In this document: positions 16,851 through 25,951 of the stretch, piece after piece
How the letters are laid out: every line of letters starts with the position of its first letter
How positions within the stretch are numbered: position 1 is the first letter of the stretch
Program-made: the position numbers and the translations under genes
NCBI GenBank assembly: GCA_000517565.1
Contig: CP007051.1
Span: 186,001 to 250,000 of the forward strand
Length of the DNA: 64,000 nt
Origin: Desulfurella acetivorans A63
Lineage (GTDB): Bacteria > Campylobacterota_A > Desulfurellia > Desulfurellales > Desulfurellaceae
Reading direction: 5' to 3'
Notes under the pieces: generated by a model
Told to the model about the DNA's origin: nothing
Seen by the model: the letters and a program-made list of their open reading frames with translations, nothing else
Database searches by the model: none

Positions 16851-19228
16851 TAGGTAGTTTTTTGAAAAAAGTTTTTGGTACACAGAATGAACGGGTTTTA
16901 AAGAGCATTGAGCCTCTTGTTTTGAAAATCAATGAAAAAGAATCTACATACAAAGTTATGAGCAATGAACAATTGCAAGCTGCATATAAAAAGCTTCAAA
17001 TTGATTACGAAAGCGGTAAATCCTTAGACGATTTGCTTATTGATTCTTTTGCAATAACAAGAGAAGTTGCTAACAGAACGCTTTCAATGAGGCATTTTAA
17101 TGTGCAATTAATAGGTGGTATTGTGCTCCATCAAGGTAAAATTGCTGAGATGAAAACAGGGGAGGGCAAAACACTTGTTTCTACATTACCTATTGTACTA
17201 AATGCGTTAACCAAAAAAAATATTCATTTAATAACCGTAAATGATTATCTTGCAAAAAGAGATGCCTTATGGATGGGTCCTATATATAAATTTTTAGGTT
17301 TGAATGTTGGTGTTATACAACAGGAAAATAAATCGTACCTAGTTGAATTTGAAGATGAAAAGACTTTTAAAACAAAGCTTGTACCCTGTGAGAGAAAAGA
17401 TGCCTATTTGGCAGATGTAACATATGGTGTAAATAGTGAGTTTGGCTTTGACTATTTGAGAGATAATATGGCATATTCTAAAGATGAGTGGGTACAGCGC
17501 GGTTTTTACTATGCCATAATAGATGAAGTTGATTCAATTTTGATAGATGAAGCAAGAACGCCACTTATAATATCAGGTCCAAGTGGTACTCCTACTAAAG
17601 TTTACTACGAAGTAGACAAAGCAGTAAGTCAGCTCACCAAAGATGATTATGAGGTGGATGAAAAACTTAAAACAGCTGTTTTAACAGATAAAGGTGTAGA
17701 AAAAATTCAGAAACTTCTACATTTGGATAATTTATACGATAGCAAAAACATAGAAATAATACATATAGTTAACCAATCACTTAAAGCTCATACATTATTT
17801 CTAAGGGATAGAGACTATATAGTAAAAGATGCCAAAGTAATAATAATTGATGAATTTACAGGCAGAATGATGCCAGATAGACGCTATTCTGACGGCCTTC
17901 ATCAGTGCATTGAAGCAAAAGAAAAAGTTAAAATTCAAGAAGAATCTCAAACGCTAGCTACAATTACGTTTCAAAACTATTATAGAATGTATGAAAAGTT
18001 GTGTGGAATGACGGGTACGGCAGATACAGAAAGTAGAGAATTTAAGGAAATATATAACCTTGATGTGGTGGTTATTCCTACAAATAAACCTATGATAAGA
18101 ATAGACAGACAGGATTTAATATTTAAAACACATAAAGAAAAAATTAATGCAATCATAAATGAAATAAAAGCAAGATACGAAAAAGGCCAACCTGTACTTG
18201 TTGGTACAACAAGTGTTGAAAAATCAGAAGAATTACACAAAATCCTTATTAAAATGCGTATCCCACATATGGTGTTAAACGCCAAACACCATGAAAAAGA
18301 AGCAGAAATTATCGCTCAAGCAGGCAAAAAAAAGGCAGTAACAATTGCTACAAACATGGCTGGACGAGGTGTTGATATAAAAATAGATGAAGAAGTAGCT
18401 AAACTTGGCGGTTTGTTTATACTTGGTACAGAACGCCACGAGTCAAGAAGGGTAGACAATCAGCTAAGAGGTAGAGCTGGCAGACAAGGCGATCCTGGAG
18501 AATCAAGGTTTTTTCTTTCACTGGAAGATGATTTATTAAGGATATTTGGATCAGAGAGAATTCAAGTTATAATGGATAAGCTAGGCATAGCTGAAGGTGA
18601 GGCTATAGAAAATAAATTCGTTACAAGAGCAGTTGAAAATGCTCAAAAGAAAGTTGAAGAATATAACTTTGATATAAGAAAACACCTGCTTGATTACGAT
18701 AATGTGGCAAATACTCAAAGAAGTGTAATTTACAGGCAAAGGAAAGAAATACTCGAAAGTGAAAGCGTTAAAGATACAATTTTAGATTTTATAGATGATG
18801 TAATAAGCTCCATTGTGGATAGTTATTTAGAAAACATTATCGATTTAAAAGCACTTAAGTTAAAATTTAAACAAATTTTTAATTTAGAAATTGATATCGA
18901 TGAAAATGAAAAAGATAGAGAAAAGATATTTGATCAATTAAAAAACTTAGTCCTTGCAGTATATAAAGAAAAAGAAGACATACTACAAGACCAGATGAGA
19001 GATCTAGAAAGAAACATATTGCTACAAGTTTTAGATTCAGCTTGGAGAGAGCACTTAAAGAATATGGATGCATTAAGAGAATCAATTGGGCTTAGAGGTT
19101 ATGGTCAAAGGGATCCATTAGTGGAATATAAAAAAGCTTCTTTTGAGATGTTTGAAGATATGATAAATAATCTCAAAGAAGAATGTTTATCAACCCTTTT
19201 CCATTTAAAAATTGTATTTGATAATTAA
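16847..19228 (+). CDS. secA: Preprotein translocase ATPase SecA
   Basis: A 793-residue motor of the Sec export pathway. Walker A is MKTGEGKTLVS near residue 102, Walker B DEVDSILIDEARTPL is near 226, motif III TGTADTE is near 388, and the second RecA-like fold carries TNMAGRGVDIKI near 503. The C-terminus stops at LKIVFDN, right after the helical scaffold region. The usual C-terminal linker and zinc-binding Cys motif are absent, so it is shorter than the typical 830-900 residues. Loss of this tail is known in several lineages and does not abolish activity. The start follows a GGAG site. Confidence 0.97.
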   Translation: MIGSFLKKVFGTQNERVLKSIEPLVLKINEKESTYKVMSNEQLQAAYKKLQIDYESGKSLDDLLIDSFAITREVANRTLSMRHFNVQLIGGIVLHQGKIAEMKTGEGKTLVSTLPIVLNALTKKNIHLITVNDYLAKRDALWMGPIYKFLGLNVGVIQQENKSYLVEFEDEKTFKTKLVPCERKDAYLADVTYGVNSEFGFDYLRDNMAYSKDEWVQRGFYYAIIDEVDSILIDEARTPLIISGPSGTPTKVYYEVDKAVSQLTKDDYEVDEKLKTAVLTDKGVEKIQKLLHLDNLYDSKNIEIIHIVNQSLKAHTLFLRDRDYIVKDAKVIIIDEFTGRMMPDRRYSDGLHQCIEAKEKVKIQEESQTLATITFQNYYRMYEKLCGMTGTADTESREFKEIYNLDVVVIPTNKPMIRIDRQDLIFKTHKEKINAIINEIKARYEKGQPVLVGTTSVEKSEELHKILIKMRIPHMVLNAKHHEKEAEIIAQAGKKKAVTIATNMAGRGVDIKIDEEVAKLGGLFILGTERHESRRVDNQLRGRAGRQGDPGESRFFLSLEDDLLRIFGSERIQVIMDKLGIAEGEAIENKFVTRAVENAQKKVEEYNFDIRKHLLDYDNVANTQRSVIYRQRKEILESESVKDTILDFIDDVISSIVDSYLENIIDLKALKLKFKQIFNLEIDIDENEKDREKIFDQLKNLVLAVYKEKEDILQDQMRDLERNILLQVLDSAWREHLKNMDALRESIGLRGYGQRDPLVEYKKASFEMFEDMINNLKEECLSTLFHLKIVFDN

Positions 19229-19256
19229 AACTCCTTTTTCAAAGGATTTGTTGATT

Positions 19257-19667
19257 ATGGGTGAAAATAAGATAGACAGAATTATTTTTGTTCAAAAAAA
19301 TAATACATATAAACAAACTCCTTTACAAAAAATGTTTTCTATGGTATTTAACAAAAAGGATTTGTCTTTTTTTGATTATGATTTACTTAATTGGGAAAAG
19401 TTAAGTGATGAACAAAGGATGGTGTATGACTATTTAAGGCTAATCAATGGGATTATCACTTATAAAGAATTGGGCGAAAAGTTTGGTTTTCATCAAAGGA
19501 AAATTGCCTATTTAATGAAAAAAAATCCTTTTGTATACGTTGTACCATGTCATAGAGTTGTTGCAAAAAATTCAATTGGTGGATATCAGTATTCTGTTGA
19601 ATTTAAAAAAGAGTTATTGGATTTTGAAAAAAACACTAAAAGGAGTTTGCAGGATGGATTTATTTGA
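19257..19667 (+). CDS. ogt: Methylated-DNA-protein cysteine methyltransferase (Ogt/MGMT type)
   Basis: Repairs O6-alkylguanine by transferring the alkyl group to its own Cys. The active-site motif PCHRVV is near residue 97, followed by the GGY substrate loop (SIGGYQYS), and the preceding helix-turn-helix reads [18 protein letters not shown] start it at ATG 19257 (136 residues), preceded by AAAGGA; an in-frame ATG at 19212 would overlap secA by 17 bases. The N-terminal domain is short and divergent, and the DNA-binding 'arginine finger' helix is unusual, so it may be a divergent or alkyltransferase-like variant that keeps its Cys. Confidence 0.8.
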   Translation: MGENKIDRIIFVQKNNTYKQTPLQKMFSMVFNKKDLSFFDYDLLNWEKLSDEQRMVYDYLRLINGIITYKELGEKFGFHQRKIAYLMKKNPFVYVVPCHRVVAKNSIGGYQYSVEFKKELLDFEKNTKRSLQDGFI

Positions 19668-20835
19668 TAAATGCAAAAATTTTGTGGTTTACAAAGAAAT
19701 AGAACAAGCAGGACTTTACCCTTATTTTCAGCCAATTTCAAGCGAGCAGGGTACAGAAGTAATAATAAATGGCAAAAAAATACTAATGCTTGGTTCTAAT
19801 AGTTATTTAGGTTTAACTGTTCATCCTAAAGTAAAACAAGCAGCAATTAATGCAATAAAAAAATATGGGACTGGGTGTGCTGGATCTCGTTTTTTAAATG
19901 GAACATTAGATATTCATATAGAGCTTGAAGAAAAACTTGCAAAATTTACAAAAAAAGAAAAAGCGGTTCTTTTTTCTACAGGTTTTCAAGCAAATTTAGG
20001 AGCAATAGCTGGTCTTGCAGGCAAAGATGATTATGTTATCATTGATAAATCAGACCATGCAAGCATAGTTGATGGCACAAAGCTATCATTTGGGGAAGTA
20101 AAGCGCTTTTTACACAACGATATGCAATCTTTAGAGAAAGTGCTTCAATCTATTGATATAGATGCGGGTAAGCTTATTGTAGTAGATGGTATTTATAGTA
20201 TGGACGGAGATATTGCTAATTTACCAGAAATTATAAAGCTTAAGAAAAAATACAATGCACGCGTAATGGTAGATGATGCACATGCTTTTGGTGTAATTGG
20301 TGAAAATGGTTCTGGGACTGCAAGCCATTTTAATTTAATAGAAGATACTGATATTATAATGGGCACATTTAGCAAGTCATTTGCTTCACTTGGTGGTTTT
20401 ATTGCTGCAGATGCATATGTTATAGATTATTTAAAGCATTTTGCGCGAAGTTTGATATTTTCTGCAAGTATAACGCCAGCATCATGTGCTGCTGTACTTG
20501 CAAGCCTTGAGATAATGCAAAGTGAGCCTCAGTTGATAGAAAAATTGTGGGCAAATACAAATCGCATGAGGAACGGTTTAAAAAGCGCTGGTTTTGATAC
20601 GCTTCAAAGCTGCACTCCAATTATTCCTGTACTTGTAGGGGAAGATTTAAAGGTATTGCAGTATAGAAAAATGCTTTTTGAAGAGGGCATATTTGTTAAT
20701 CCAGTAGTCTCGCCTGCTGTACCAAAAAACAAAGCTCTCATAAGATTAAGTTTGATGGCTACACATACATTTGATCAGATAGATTTTGCTATTGAAAAAA
20801 TTACAAAAGTAGGCAAAAAATTAGGCGTTATATGA
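19654..20835 (+). CDS. Serine palmitoyltransferase-like alpha-oxoamine synthase (PLP-dependent)
   Basis: A 393-residue member of the family that condenses an amino acid with an acyl-CoA or acyl-ACP (AONS/KBL/SPT). The PLP lysine lies in [13 protein letters not shown] near residue 240, with the cofactor Asp in [10 protein letters not shown] near 206 and the His in DHASIVDG. The stretches [25 protein letters not shown] and [10 protein letters not shown] match the Bacteroidota-type serine palmitoyltransferase pattern better than biotin (BioF) or Kbl enzymes. If so, it makes 3-ketosphinganine, the first step to sphingolipids. I start it at ATG 19654 behind AGGAG; a longer frame exists but lies inside ogt. 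No biotin genes are nearby. Confidence 0.85.
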   Translation: MDLFDKCKNFVVYKEIEQAGLYPYFQPISSEQGTEVIINGKKILMLGSNSYLGLTVHPKVKQAAINAIKKYGTGCAGSRFLNGTLDIHIELEEKLAKFTKKEKAVLFSTGFQANLGAIAGLAGKDDYVIIDKSDHASIVDGTKLSFGEVKRFLHNDMQSLEKVLQSIDIDAGKLIVVDGIYSMDGDIANLPEIIKLKKKYNARVMVDDAHAFGVIGENGSGTASHFNLIEDTDIIMGTFSKSFASLGGFIAADAYVIDYLKHFARSLIFSASITPASCAAVLASLEIMQSEPQLIEKLWANTNRMRNGLKSAGFDTLQSCTPIIPVLVGEDLKVLQYRKMLFEEGIFVNPVVSPAVPKNKALIRLSLMATHTFDQIDFAIEKITKVGKKLGVI

Positions 20836-21935
20836 TTGTTGAGGTAACTGGCAACAATTTATTAAAAGAATTTATCGATTTTCCCTTTTTATTATACCAA
20901 AAAGACAAATTTTGGGTGCCGCCGTTGCGTTTTGAAGAAAAAAAATTATTTGACCAGAAAAATCCATTTTATAAAAATGCCAAAATAAAACTATTTCTTT
21001 ACAAAAAAGAAAATAAAATACTTGGTAGGATAGCTGCTATTGTTAATAAATGGCACAATGATTATCATAAAGACAAAGTTGGTTTTTTTGGGTTTTTTGA
21101 ATGCATTGATGATTATGAAGTTGCAAAAGCCTTATTTGATGCTGCAAGCGATTATTTGAGACAAAATGGTTTAAAATCCATAAGGGGACCCGCAAACCCT
21201 TCACTTAACCATACCTGCGCAGTATTATATGAAGGTTATTTTCAAGAACCAGTTTATATGATGCCTTATAACCCTAAGTACTATATTGAATTAATCGAAA
21301 ATTATGGCTTCAAAAAGGCAAAAGATCTATATGCTTTTTATTTATCTGTGGCAAACAAGCCTAACCAAAAGTATATAGAATTAAGCAAAAAGATTGCAAA
21401 AAAATACAATATTACTTTAAGAAATCTTTCAAAAAAACATTTTAAACGAGATTTAGAAATTTTATGGGGCATATACTCTAAAGCCTGGGCTGATAACTGG
21501 GGATTTGTACCTCCAACCAAAGAAGAATTTTTTTATTTATCAAATGATATGAAAAATCTAGTAAGCTCAGAACTTGTTATAATTGCAGAAAAAGACGGAA
21601 TTCCTTGTGCTTACTCTGCAATTATACCTGATTTTAATTATATTTTAAAAAAAGCAAAAGGTTCTATAACACCTTTGAATTTGGTTTCAATTATGTCAGC
21701 ATTACCTAAAATTGATAATTACAGACTTATTACACTTGGAATCTTACCAGAATATAGAAAGTTGGGTATTGATTTGCTTTTATATCTTAAAAGTTTTGAG
21801 GTTGTTGAAAAAAGAAACGGAAAAGGCGGTGAGCTTTCGTGGACATTAGAAGACAACGATAAAATTAATAAAGCTATTTTATCAATGAATGCAGAACATT
21901 ATAAAACTTATCGTATTTATGAAAAAATCCTATAG
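20832..21935 (+). CDS. GNAT-fold acyltransferase-like protein (YghO-like) paired with the SPT-like gene
   Basis: A 367-residue soluble protein overlapping the SPT-like stop by 4 bases. It opens with [19 protein letters not shown], and the middle has [18 protein letters not shown]. The C-terminal third shows GNAT-like features ([20 protein letters not shown]). This matches the YghO-type family often found next to SPT homologues. Its role is not established in general; N-acylation or another step in sphingoid base handling is plausible. It ends in TAG, 1 base before the convergent mrdA stop, with no terminator visible. Confidence 0.6.
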   Translation: MIVEVTGNNLLKEFIDFPFLLYQKDKFWVPPLRFEEKKLFDQKNPFYKNAKIKLFLYKKENKILGRIAAIVNKWHNDYHKDKVGFFGFFECIDDYEVAKALFDAASDYLRQNGLKSIRGPANPSLNHTCAVLYEGYFQEPVYMMPYNPKYYIELIENYGFKKAKDLYAFYLSVANKPNQKYIELSKKIAKKYNITLRNLSKKHFKRDLEILWGIYSKAWADNWGFVPPTKEEFFYLSNDMKNLVSSELVIIAEKDGIPCAYSAIIPDFNYILKKAKGSITPLNLVSIMSALPKIDNYRLITLGILPEYRKLGIDLLLYLKSFEVVEKRNGKGGELSWTLEDNDKINKAILSMNAEHYKTYRIYEKIL

Positions 21936-21936
21936 C

Positions 21937-23727
21937 TTATTTATTTGGTTCTATCAAATGATATTTTAATAATCCCTCATAAATTTTTTTTGAAACAGCT
22001 GCTGCATAGTGACTATCATAGCCATGCTCCAAAAACACTACCATGATTATCTGAGGGTGATGTTTTGGTGCAAATGAAGCAAACCATGCTTGAGGTAAAT
22101 ATTTTCTGATTTTGTTTAAATCCCAGTTACTATTTACAAGTAACGTATTTAGCTGTTGACTTGTCACAACCTGAGCTGTGCCTGTTTTGCCACATATAGT
22201 TAAGTTTGGGATGTAAGCATTGTGGGCTGTGCCAACCGGGCTTGATACGGTTAACTCAAGCGCATCTTTGATGATTTCAAAATCTTTTTTGGCATTTTTA
22301 ATATCATATAGAATTTCATGGGGCTGGATATAACTTAATCTAGGCTTATAGGCAATTCCATCGTTTGCTATTACAGAAAATGCAACAGCAAGTTGCAGTG
22401 GCGTAACAAGTGTATAGGCTTGTCCAATAGCACTTGTAATTGTATCTCCTAAATACCATGGTGTATGATACATTTCATATTTATATCGCGGAGACGCAAT
22501 AATTCCTTTTGATTCATATCCAAATAAACCTACACTTTTACCAAACCCAAATTTCTGCAAATATTCATCAATAGTTTTTATACCCAATTTCATACCTATC
22601 TGATACATAAAAACATCTGATGATCCAGCTAAAGCTGTATATAGATTAATTTTGCCAAAACCACCCGGTTTCCAATCTTTAAAAGTATATTTGCCAATTT
22701 TAATTTCGTAAGGGCAGTATAAATAGGTATCAGGCGTTATAATGCCTTTTTGAAGTGCAGCAAAAATTAAAAAAGGTTTGATTGTTGAGCCTGGAGGGTA
22801 TGCGCCCTGAACAGCTCTATTAAAAAGGGAAATTTTGTCGCCTTCTTGTAATTGTTTCCATTCAGCTTCACTTATGCCTTCAACAAAATCATTGGGATTA
22901 AAAGATGGTTTGCTTACCAGGGCTAACACATCACCGTTGCTTTTTAGAATAACAACAGCCCCTTTATAATTACCAAGTGCATCATAGGCTATTTGTTGAG
23001 CTTTATAGTTTATGGTTAATCGTATGTTTTCTCCTTTTATTGGATTTTGCTGGCCTAAAACCTTTACCGTTGTGCCAGAAACATTACGTTCTACTTCTTT
23101 ATAGCCCCAAACGCCTTCTAGCTGTTTATTAAATATTTTTTCAACGCCCATTTGTCCAACATATGAGCCTGGAATTGCACCTTTTTCAATGTCTTGCTGA
23201 TTGGCTTCTTGAATATATCCTACAACACTTGCGTAAATATATGGGTTTCCAAGGTAAACTCTTTTTGGTTCTATTTCAACATCAACATTTTTTAATGTAT
23301 TTTTATGCGATAATATCTCAAAAACTTGGTCATGACTTATATTATTTGCTAGTATTTGAGTTGAAAAGTAGCCGATAGAATTAATTTTTTTTTCAATTTT
23401 ATTTTTAGGTTCATTAAGGATTTTGGATAATAGATCTATTTCTTTTTGGTCGGTTTTAATATTTCTTGTAAAATACAATGTAAATGACGGTTCATTTGAT
23501 GCAATAATATAATTATCAGAAGTTAAAATTTCACCACGTGCTGGTCTTATCCCAATAAGGCGCAAGCAGTTATTTTTTGCCATTTCATTATATTGGTTAT
23601 AGTTTATAACTTGCAGATAAAATAACCTGCCTATAATTATAATTGTTGCTATAAGTAAAATAAATTTAATGTAATTTTTTGCTGTGGTAAAATTTTTTGA
23701 TACAGGAATATCAATCTTTCTTGGCAT
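21937..23727 (-). CDS. mrdA: Penicillin-binding protein 2 (elongasome transpeptidase)
   Basis: A 596-residue class B PBP. One N-terminal membrane anchor (about 18-38) is followed by the dimerisation domain and the transpeptidase domain. The active-site tetrad STIK is near residue 312, the second motif is in GSSDVFMYQ, and KTGTAQV is near 511. It crosslinks side-wall peptidoglycan as part of the MreBCD/RodA complex. It overlaps mreD by 17 bases and is the last gene of the mre group. RodA, its glycosyltransferase partner, usually follows but is not here. Confidence 0.95.
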   Translation of the reverse strand: MPRKIDIPVSKNFTTAKNYIKFILLIATIIIIGRLFYLQVINYNQYNEMAKNNCLRLIGIRPARGEILTSDNYIIASNEPSFTLYFTRNIKTDQKEIDLLSKILNEPKNKIEKKINSIGYFSTQILANNISHDQVFEILSHKNTLKNVDVEIEPKRVYLGNPYIYASVVGYIQEANQQDIEKGAIPGSYVGQMGVEKIFNKQLEGVWGYKEVERNVSGTTVKVLGQQNPIKGENIRLTINYKAQQIAYDALGNYKGAVVILKSNGDVLALVSKPSFNPNDFVEGISEAEWKQLQEGDKISLFNRAVQGAYPPGSTIKPFLIFAALQKGIITPDTYLYCPYEIKIGKYTFKDWKPGGFGKINLYTALAGSSDVFMYQIGMKLGIKTIDEYLQKFGFGKSVGLFGYESKGIIASPRYKYEMYHTPWYLGDTITSAIGQAYTLVTPLQLAVAFSVIANDGIAYKPRLSYIQPHEILYDIKNAKKDFEIIKDALELTVSSPVGTAHNAYIPNLTICGKTGTAQVVTSQQLNTLLVNSNWDLNKIRKYLPQAWFASFAPKHHPQIIMVVFLEHGYDSHYAAAVSKKIYEGLLKYHLIEPNK

Positions 23728-24157
23728 AGTTAATTTGCAGAAGTCTTTTAGTAATATGATAAAAAACTAATAGCAAAAAAAGATTTAATAATGAAGTAAA
23801 AACGGGTATTTTAAATACCAAATTATCGTATATAGCAATAAATAATAAAAAAATATAAACAAATTTAGAGCCAAACATATTTTTTAAAAAATCATTTAAA
23901 AAAACTATAAAAGAAAAGATAATTGCATTATAAAAAATTGTATTATGCTGTAAACTATCCAATAAAAAACCTCCAAAAAAAGCTACAAGGTAGAGCTTGT
24001 TATTACTTTTAGAGCTGGATTGTGTATTATTGGATAAAGCAAGTATGATAATTATTAAAAAAGAAAAAAAGTTATAAGGTATAAAAAACATATAGCTGCT
24101 AAATATTGAAAATGCACATGCTATAATAAAAATAACTGTTAAAATCAAAAATTTCAT
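23711..24157 (-). CDS. mreD: Rod shape-determining protein MreD
   Basis: A 148-residue integral membrane protein with four to five hydrophobic segments and few polar residues. MreD is poorly conserved, so the call rests largely on position between mreC and mrdA. It begins directly after mreC with no gap and overlaps mrdA by 17 bases. It anchors the elongasome in the inner membrane. Confidence 0.8.
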   Translation of the reverse strand: MKFLILTVIFIIACAFSIFSSYMFFIPYNFFSFLIIIILALSNNTQSSSKSNNKLYLVAFFGGFLLDSLQHNTIFYNAIIFSFIVFLNDFLKNMFGSKFVYIFLLFIAIYDNLVFKIPVFTSLLNLFLLLVFYHITKRLLQINYAKKD

Positions 24158-24907
24158 CTATTTAACCACAAAAACAAAACTATCATTTAAAAATGTTTTG
24201 TCAACTTTAACTATAGCGACTTTGTAAAAGCCTCTAACTTCGTAAATCTTTTCAACTGTACCGATATTTATATTTGGTGGTATATTACCTATCAAACCAG
24301 ACGTTATTACTAAATCATTTTTTTGTATATGACTTTGTGTATTTAAAAATTCTATTTTAGGTTGATTTAGTGAACCTTTGAAAATACCTCTGTAATATTT
24401 ACCCTCGTGTACTATAAAACAATCTGCTACAAAATTACTATTGAATATTGTTTTTACTGCATAAAGATTGCCTAATTTTGATTCCACTGTTCCAACTAAA
24501 TTGAGTTTTTGAGATACAACTGTTTTATGAAGGATGTCTTTTTCAGGTGCATTTGATTTTATGTAAATATAATTAATATCAGAGAAATCTTTAAATATAA
24601 ATGGACATTTTATTAAATTTGGTGCAATGGAAGTATCAATATTGCGAAGTTTTGCTTGCAAAATCTTATTTTCTAAATTTAATTTATTAATTTCATTTTT
24701 TAAATGTCTATTTTCTTTTTGAGCATTTTGCAAGATTATGTAGTTTTTTGCAATATTTGAAATTGAATCCAAAGCATAAAAGCTTTGAGTTTCAACTGGA
24801 TTTGCAATATACAATAAACTCTTTGCAATAAAAAAACTAAAATCTGTATAGTAATTTATGAGTGAAAGAATAAAAGCAAGTAACGCATATATAATGAGTT
24901 TTTTCAT
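24158..24907 (-). CDS. mreC: Rod shape-determining protein MreC
   Basis: A 249-residue bitopic protein: a short cytoplasmic N-terminus, one membrane segment (about 5-22), a coiled coil at about 62-90 (KENRHLKNEINKLNLENKIL), then the periplasmic beta-rich domain with TSGLIGNIPPNINIGTV near 205. It links cytoplasmic MreB to periplasmic PBP2. Its ATG overlaps the mreB stop by 4 bases. Confidence 0.92.
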   Translation of the reverse strand: MKKLIIYALLAFILSLINYYTDFSFFIAKSLLYIANPVETQSFYALDSISNIAKNYIILQNAQKENRHLKNEINKLNLENKILQAKLRNIDTSIAPNLIKCPFIFKDFSDINYIYIKSNAPEKDILHKTVVSQKLNLVGTVESKLGNLYAVKTIFNSNFVADCFIVHEGKYYRGIFKGSLNQPKIEFLNTQSHIQKNDLVITSGLIGNIPPNINIGTVEKIYEVRGFYKVAIVKVDKTFLNDSFVFVVK

Positions 24908-25947
24908 TCAATTGTAACTTCACTTAGAAAATCAAGATTTTCAAGTACTTTTCCAGCTCCTAAGACAACAGCAAGTAGTGGTTGTTCAAAAACCTTTACA
25001 GATAAACCAGTTTCTTTTGAAATCAGTGTATCCAAACCTTTTATTTGAGATCCACCACCAGTTAGTGTAATACCATTGTCTACAATATCACTTGCAAGTT
25101 CGGGTGGAGTTTGCTCAAGCGCATCTTTTACAGCATTAACAATTAACTGTATAGGCTCTTTTATTGCATCTCTAATTTCTTCTACCGTAATTTCTATTGA
25201 GGTTGGTATGCCTGTTATTAAATCAATGCCTTTAATTGATATTTTTTGGCTGTCATTTTCTTGAGGATAAGCGCTTCCGTAGTTTATTTTAATGTTTTCT
25301 GCGCTTGATTCGCCAATTAGTAGTGAATATTTTTTCTTTATGTAGCTAGCTATAGCTGCATCTAATTTATCGCCGCCACATTTAATAGAAACACTATTGA
25401 CAATACCTCCAAGTGAAATAACGGCAACTTCTGTAGTACCACCACCAATATCTACTATCATTGAGCCTATTGCTTCTTGGACTGGTAGGCCAGCACCAAT
25501 TGCTGCACTCATGGGTTCCTCTATTAAATATACTTCTCTTGCTCCTGCATCGTTTGCTGCATCCTTTACTGCCTTTTTTTCAACTTGAGTAATTCCATGA
25601 GGTACAGCTATTATAATTCTTGGTTTAAATATTGTTCTTGAGTTCTTTGATTTTTTGATAAAATACCTTATCATTCGCTCTGCTATTTCAAAATCTGCAA
25701 TAACTCCATCTTTCATAGGTCTTATTGCTGTAATATTACCTGGTGTTCTACCAACCATTTCTTTAGCTTCTTTACCTACTGCCAATACTTTTTCAACACC
25801 ATTTGATTCTTTTTTTACTGCAACAACACTTGGTTCGTTTAGTATAATACCTTTGCCATTTGCATAAACAACTGTGTTTGCTGTTCCAAGATCAATTGCT
25901 ATGTCATTTGAAAAGTAATTAATAAGTTTACCTAACAAGCTAGTCAT
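24904..25947 (-). CDS. mreB: Actin-like cell-shape protein MreB
   Basis: A 347-residue actin homologue. Phosphate-1 motif DLGTANTVVYANGKG is near residue 18, phosphate-2 MIVDIGGGTTEVAVI is near 167, and the adenosine motif ITLTGGGSQIKG is near 293. It forms membrane-bound filaments that guide side-wall synthesis, so the cell is likely rod-shaped or curved. The ribosome site GGAGAAT precedes the ATG. It sits 4 bases after the Rel gene. Confidence 0.97.
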   Translation of the reverse strand: MTSLLGKLINYFSNDIAIDLGTANTVVYANGKGIILNEPSVVAVKKESNGVEKVLAVGKEAKEMVGRTPGNITAIRPMKDGVIADFEIAERMIRYFIKKSKNSRTIFKPRIIIAVPHGITQVEKKAVKDAANDAGAREVYLIEEPMSAAIGAGLPVQEAIGSMIVDIGGGTTEVAVISLGGIVNSVSIKCGGDKLDAAIASYIKKKYSLLIGESSAENIKINYGSAYPQENDSQKISIKGIDLITGIPTSIEITVEEIRDAIKEPIQLIVNAVKDALEQTPPELASDIVDNGITLTGGGSQIKGLDTLISKETGLSVKVFEQPLLAVVLGAGKVLENLDFLSEVTIE

Positions 25948-25951
25948 TTTA

